Source: Gammaproteobacteria bacterium UBA3532 | Lineage (GTDB): Bacteria > Pseudomonadota > Gammaproteobacteria > Enterobacterales > UBA3532 | Reading direction: 5' to 3' | DNA length: 9,175 bases | Assembly: GCA_002376965.1 (NCBI GenBank) | Contig: DFOV01000023.1 | Coordinates: 1-9,175, forward strand | Shown: positions 6,933-9,175 of the stretch, piece after piece | Position numbering within the stretch: position 1 is the first letter of the stretch | Layout of the letters: each line of letters begins with the position of its first letter | Notes under the pieces: model-generated | Seen by the model: only the letters and a program-made list of their open reading frames with translations | Told to the model about the DNA's origin: nothing | Databases searched by the model: none | Program-made: the position numbers and the translations under genes

Positions 6933-8122
6933 CACAGGCTTTGTAACTCCTTGAGGATCTGGCGGCCATAATCACGCGTCTTGCTATCCAAATCGATAAC
7001 GCTTTCTATATCAAAGGCATGGCCATCAGATATTTCGCTTAAACAACGCTCAATCAATCGTGGAATCATCGTAAAGCCAATCATTCCACTTAGAAATGCT
7101 TCCACAGCAATTTCATTTGCCGCATTGAGGATCGTCGGTAAACCACCACCTTGTTGAAATGCTTCCCTAGCCAGGAAGTAACACGGAAACCGCTCTTGTT
7201 CTATTGCGTCGAAAGTCATATGGCCAAGCTGAGTAAAATCCAAGCCCATTACGCCAGATTGAATACGCTCTGGCCAAGCCATAGCGTTAGCAATCGGAGT
7301 GCGCATATCCGGTGCCCCCATTTGCGCGATAGTCGACCCGTCATTGTATTGAACCATCCCGTGAATAACGCTCTGTGGATGTATAACTGCTGAAACCTTA
7401 TCCAGGGGCATGCCAAACAGCCAGCAGGCTTCTATAAGCTCTAGCCCTTTATTCATCATTGTTGCTGAATCGACGGTAATTTTTTGGCCCATAGACCAGT
7501 TAGGGTGTTGGCAAGCTTCTTCGACTCGAATATCGCCGAATGTTGAGAGATCACGCTGACGAAACGGCCCGCCCGAGGCGGTCAAAATAAGCTTATTTAC
7601 CGCAGATGTATCATAATGTAACCGCCCATCAACGGCACACTTTTCCAGCGATTGAAAAATGGCATTATGCTCGCTATCCACAGGCAAAATCAGCGCTTTG
7701 TATTTAGAAGCTGACTCCATAAATAGCTTACCTGACATGACCAGTGCTTCTTTATTCGCCAGTAAAACCTTTTTTCCGCCTTTAACTGCCTGATAAGTGG
7801 GCGCCAAACCCGCTGCGCCAACGATTGCGGCAACAACCATATCTACCTCTGGCAAGGCTCCGATGCTGTCTGCATTACCAAGTATTTCAACCTGTGCCAT
7901 TGCATTTTCTTGGAGCCGTTCAACTAGAGTATCTGCTGCACGTCTATCATGCATTGCAACCACTTGTGGCCGAAACTCCCGAATAATGTCGATCACACTA
8001 TCCACCGAGCGATTGGCTGATATTGCAAATAACCGGTACTTATCAGGATGGCGCCGAATAATATCGAGCGTACTTTTACCGATACTTCCGGTTGCACCGA
8101 GTAAGGCGACGTTAATAGCCAT
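6932..8122 (-). CDS. dxr: 1-deoxy-D-xylulose 5-phosphate reductoisomerase
   Basis: A 396-residue cytosolic enzyme (IspC) that performs the NADPH-dependent isomerisation and reduction of DXP to 2-C-methyl-D-erythritol 4-phosphate, the first committed step of the MEP isoprenoid pathway. The N-terminus has the Rossmann motif GATGSIGKSTLDI (residues 9-21). LLANKEALVMSG lies at 120-131. The metal and substrate site is intact: D149, E151 (VDSEHNA) and E228 (in NKGLE). The active-site loop HPNWSMG begins at H206. IHPQSVIHGMVQY (247-259) and ILNAANEIAVEAFL (331-344) complete the family pattern. Length matches E. coli Dxr (398). The start is the ATG that overlaps the cdsA stop by 1 nt; the Shine-Dalgarno signal is weak, so coupling is likely. 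It lies two genes downstream of uppS, which uses the same isoprenoid pool. Confidence 0.98.
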   Translation of the reverse strand: MAINVALLGATGSIGKSTLDIIRRHPDKYRLFAISANRSVDSVIDIIREFRPQVVAMHDRRAADTLVERLQENAMAQVEILGNADSIGALPEVDMVVAAIVGAAGLAPTYQAVKGGKKVLLANKEALVMSGKLFMESASKYKALILPVDSEHNAIFQSLEKCAVDGRLHYDTSAVNKLILTASGGPFRQRDLSTFGDIRVEEACQHPNWSMGQKITVDSATMMNKGLELIEACWLFGMPLDKVSAVIHPQSVIHGMVQYNDGSTIAQMGAPDMRTPIANAMAWPERIQSGVMGLDFTQLGHMTFDAIEQERFPCYFLAREAFQQGGGLPTILNAANEIAVEAFLSGMIGFTMIPRLIERCLSEISDGHAFDIESVIDLDSKTRDYGRQILKELQSL

Positions 8123-8994
8123 TATCCAAGCACCAAGCTTTGGAGTATGACATAAAAAGGCAGAGCGGCGATTAAGCTATCCAGGCGATCGTATATTCCG
8201 CCATGCCCCGGCAATATATTGCTACTGTCCTTTATCCCTGACACTCGCTTAAACATGCTTTCGGTCAAATCACCAAAAATCGACACAACAACGATCAATA
8301 AGGCGCACAAAACGAGATAAAAGACGTTGCCGACATAACTCGTTATATAGATAAAACCTGGCAAAAATACACAAGCAGCAACGGCACCACCAATAGCACC
8401 CTCGATGGATTTCCCAGGAGACACCGACGGTGCCAATTTATGGCGACCAAAGGCCTTTCCGGCAAAGTAAGCACCAATGTCTGCAGCCCAGATAATCAAG
8501 AGCAGCCCAACCAATAAAACGCTGCCACGCAACGGATCGCCTACATAGTCAATACTTCGAATAATAACAAAGGAAACCCATGCAGGTAATAGCGCACTCA
8601 ATCCCATTCCTAGCGCAATATAGGGGTTGGTCCATAACTTTTGCGAGCGTGGGAAGCTGAATACCAAAAACGCAGCGATCAACCACCACAAAATGCCAAT
8701 CCACACCGTAGCGTCTATCCAGGGCTGAGTTTTATATGACCACGTGTTGGGGACTAGCCACAGTTCATAATGAGGAGATGTAAATTGAATCAATAAGCAA
8801 ACCGCAACAAAAAAGCCTGCGAAACCTAAACGCCCAAGCTGTCCAGATACACCAGACATGCGCGCCCACTCCCAAGCACCTATTGCAAGTATCCCCATCA
8901 CCGTGTATGAATATGGCTCTATCGGCAGTCGAAACAATGCTCCAATAACTAGAGGGATCAGAACAAGTGCGGTGAGTATCCGTTGTTTAAGCAT
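8122..8994 (-). CDS. cdsA: Phosphatidate cytidylyltransferase (CDP-diglyceride synthase)
   Basis: A 290-residue inner-membrane enzyme that makes CDP-diacylglycerol from CTP and phosphatidic acid, the branch point to all phospholipids. The protein is largely hydrophobic, with a series of predicted membrane helices (for example about 6-22, 28-42, 56-72, 97-113, 127-146, 158-178, 198-218 and 222-240). The CTP_transf_1 family signature is intact near the C-terminus: S246-x-x-K249-R250, K255-D256, then GHGG at 263-266 and D269-R270-x-D272, which supply metal and CTP ligands. The length is close to E. coli CdsA (285). The ATG start is preceded by AGGAG at 8999-9003, only 4 nt away, and lies inside the end of uppS. 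The stop overlaps the dxr start as TAATG (1 nt). Nothing is missing or unusual. Confidence 0.97.
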   Translation of the reverse strand: MLKQRILTALVLIPLVIGALFRLPIEPYSYTVMGILAIGAWEWARMSGVSGQLGRLGFAGFFVAVCLLIQFTSPHYELWLVPNTWSYKTQPWIDATVWIGILWWLIAAFLVFSFPRSQKLWTNPYIALGMGLSALLPAWVSFVIIRSIDYVGDPLRGSVLLVGLLLIIWAADIGAYFAGKAFGRHKLAPSVSPGKSIEGAIGGAVAACVFLPGFIYITSYVGNVFYLVLCALLIVVVSIFGDLTESMFKRVSGIKDSSNILPGHGGIYDRLDSLIAALPFYVILQSLVLG

Positions 8995-9175
8995 GATGCT
9001 CCTGCTTTTCCTGTTCTATTTGCGCACCGGTTTTCCCAAAGCGACGCTGTCGTTGGCTGAAAGACGCAATTGCGTCGTTTAAAGATTCTTCGCGAAAATC
9101 TGGCCACAACGTGTCGCAAAAATACAGCTCAGCATAGGCCAATTGCCACAGTAAAAAGTTACTGATGCGCTTCTC
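8987..9175 (-). CDS. uppS: Undecaprenyl diphosphate synthase, C-terminal part (5' end outside window)
   Basis: Partial gene: 62 codons and a TAA stop are present, and the frame stays open to the right edge of the window. It was found by translating the minus strand. The fragment begins [19 protein letters not shown] and continues through a TLWPDF motif and a QRQRRFGKT segment. This is the characteristic C-terminus of cis-prenyltransferases of the UppS family: the [13 protein letters not shown] segment helps bind isopentenyl diphosphate, and the W-P-x-F and R-R-F-G motifs close the domain. UppS condenses eight IPP units onto farnesyl diphosphate to make the C55 carrier lipid used for peptidoglycan and O-antigen. 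The stop lies inside the start region of cdsA, giving an 8-nt overlap that suggests translational coupling. Catalytic N-terminal residues cannot be checked because they lie outside the window. Confidence 0.95.
   Translation of the reverse strand, partial: EKRISNFLLWQLAYAELYFCDTLWPDFREESLNDAIASFSQRQRRFGKTGAQIEQEKQEHHA

Noticed and set aside
9063..9076. 14-bp perfect palindrome GACGCAATTGCGTC
   Set aside because: It lies inside the uppS coding region and encodes ordinary family-compatible residues. About one such palindrome is expected by chance in a window of this size.

Overview
The window is a conserved envelope-biogenesis gene cluster of a gammaproteobacterium. All nine genes lie on the minus strand, so the transcription order runs from the right edge to the left: uppS (3' end only), cdsA, dxr, rseP, bamA, skp, lpxD, fabZ, lpxA. 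This is the classic order of the E. coli/Pseudomonas region. The base composition looks to be in the mid-40s % GC (judged by eye). Together with protein sequences that are clearly diverged from E. coli, this suggests a free-living, possibly marine gammaproteobacterium outside the Enterobacterales. No finer placement can be supported from the sequence alone.

Layout. 8987-9175 holds the last 62 codons of undecaprenyl diphosphate synthase. 8122-8994 is CDP-diglyceride synthase, 6932-8122 is DXP reductoisomerase, and 5592-6932 is the site-2 protease RseP. 3106-5580 is the outer-membrane insertase BamA, 2572-3090 the chaperone Skp, 1533-2564 LpxD, 971-1432 FabZ and 204-974 LpxA. Junctions are tight: overlaps of 8, 1, 1 and 4 nt, and gaps of 11, 15 and 7 nt. 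The exception is a 100-nt gap between lpxD and fabZ. The cluster reads as one transcription unit, probably with internal promoters that I cannot localise convincingly. Several starts differ from the longest open frame: skp, lpxD and fabZ start further in, fabZ probably at TTG and lpxA at GTG, most with a good Shine-Dalgarno sequence.

How the genes work together. Dxr supplies isoprenoid precursors, and UppS makes the C55 lipid carrier for peptidoglycan and O-antigen. CdsA feeds phospholipid synthesis. FabZ, LpxA and LpxD share the 3-hydroxyacyl-ACP pool between phospholipid and lipid A. Skp and BamA deliver and insert outer-membrane proteins. RseP is the intramembrane protease of the envelope-stress cascade that reports when that insertion fails.

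The only non-canonical stretch is the 203 bases downstream of lpxA. lpxB would normally follow at once, but no LpxB start is visible. Instead there is a 99-nt, almost complete palindrome (73-171) with perfect 20-bp outer arms and no following T-tract. It looks like a small dispersed repeat or miniature element rather than a simple terminator. Apart from that, and a predicted short-chain acyl selectivity of LpxA, I found no sign of a new system. The region is otherwise ordinary core genome.
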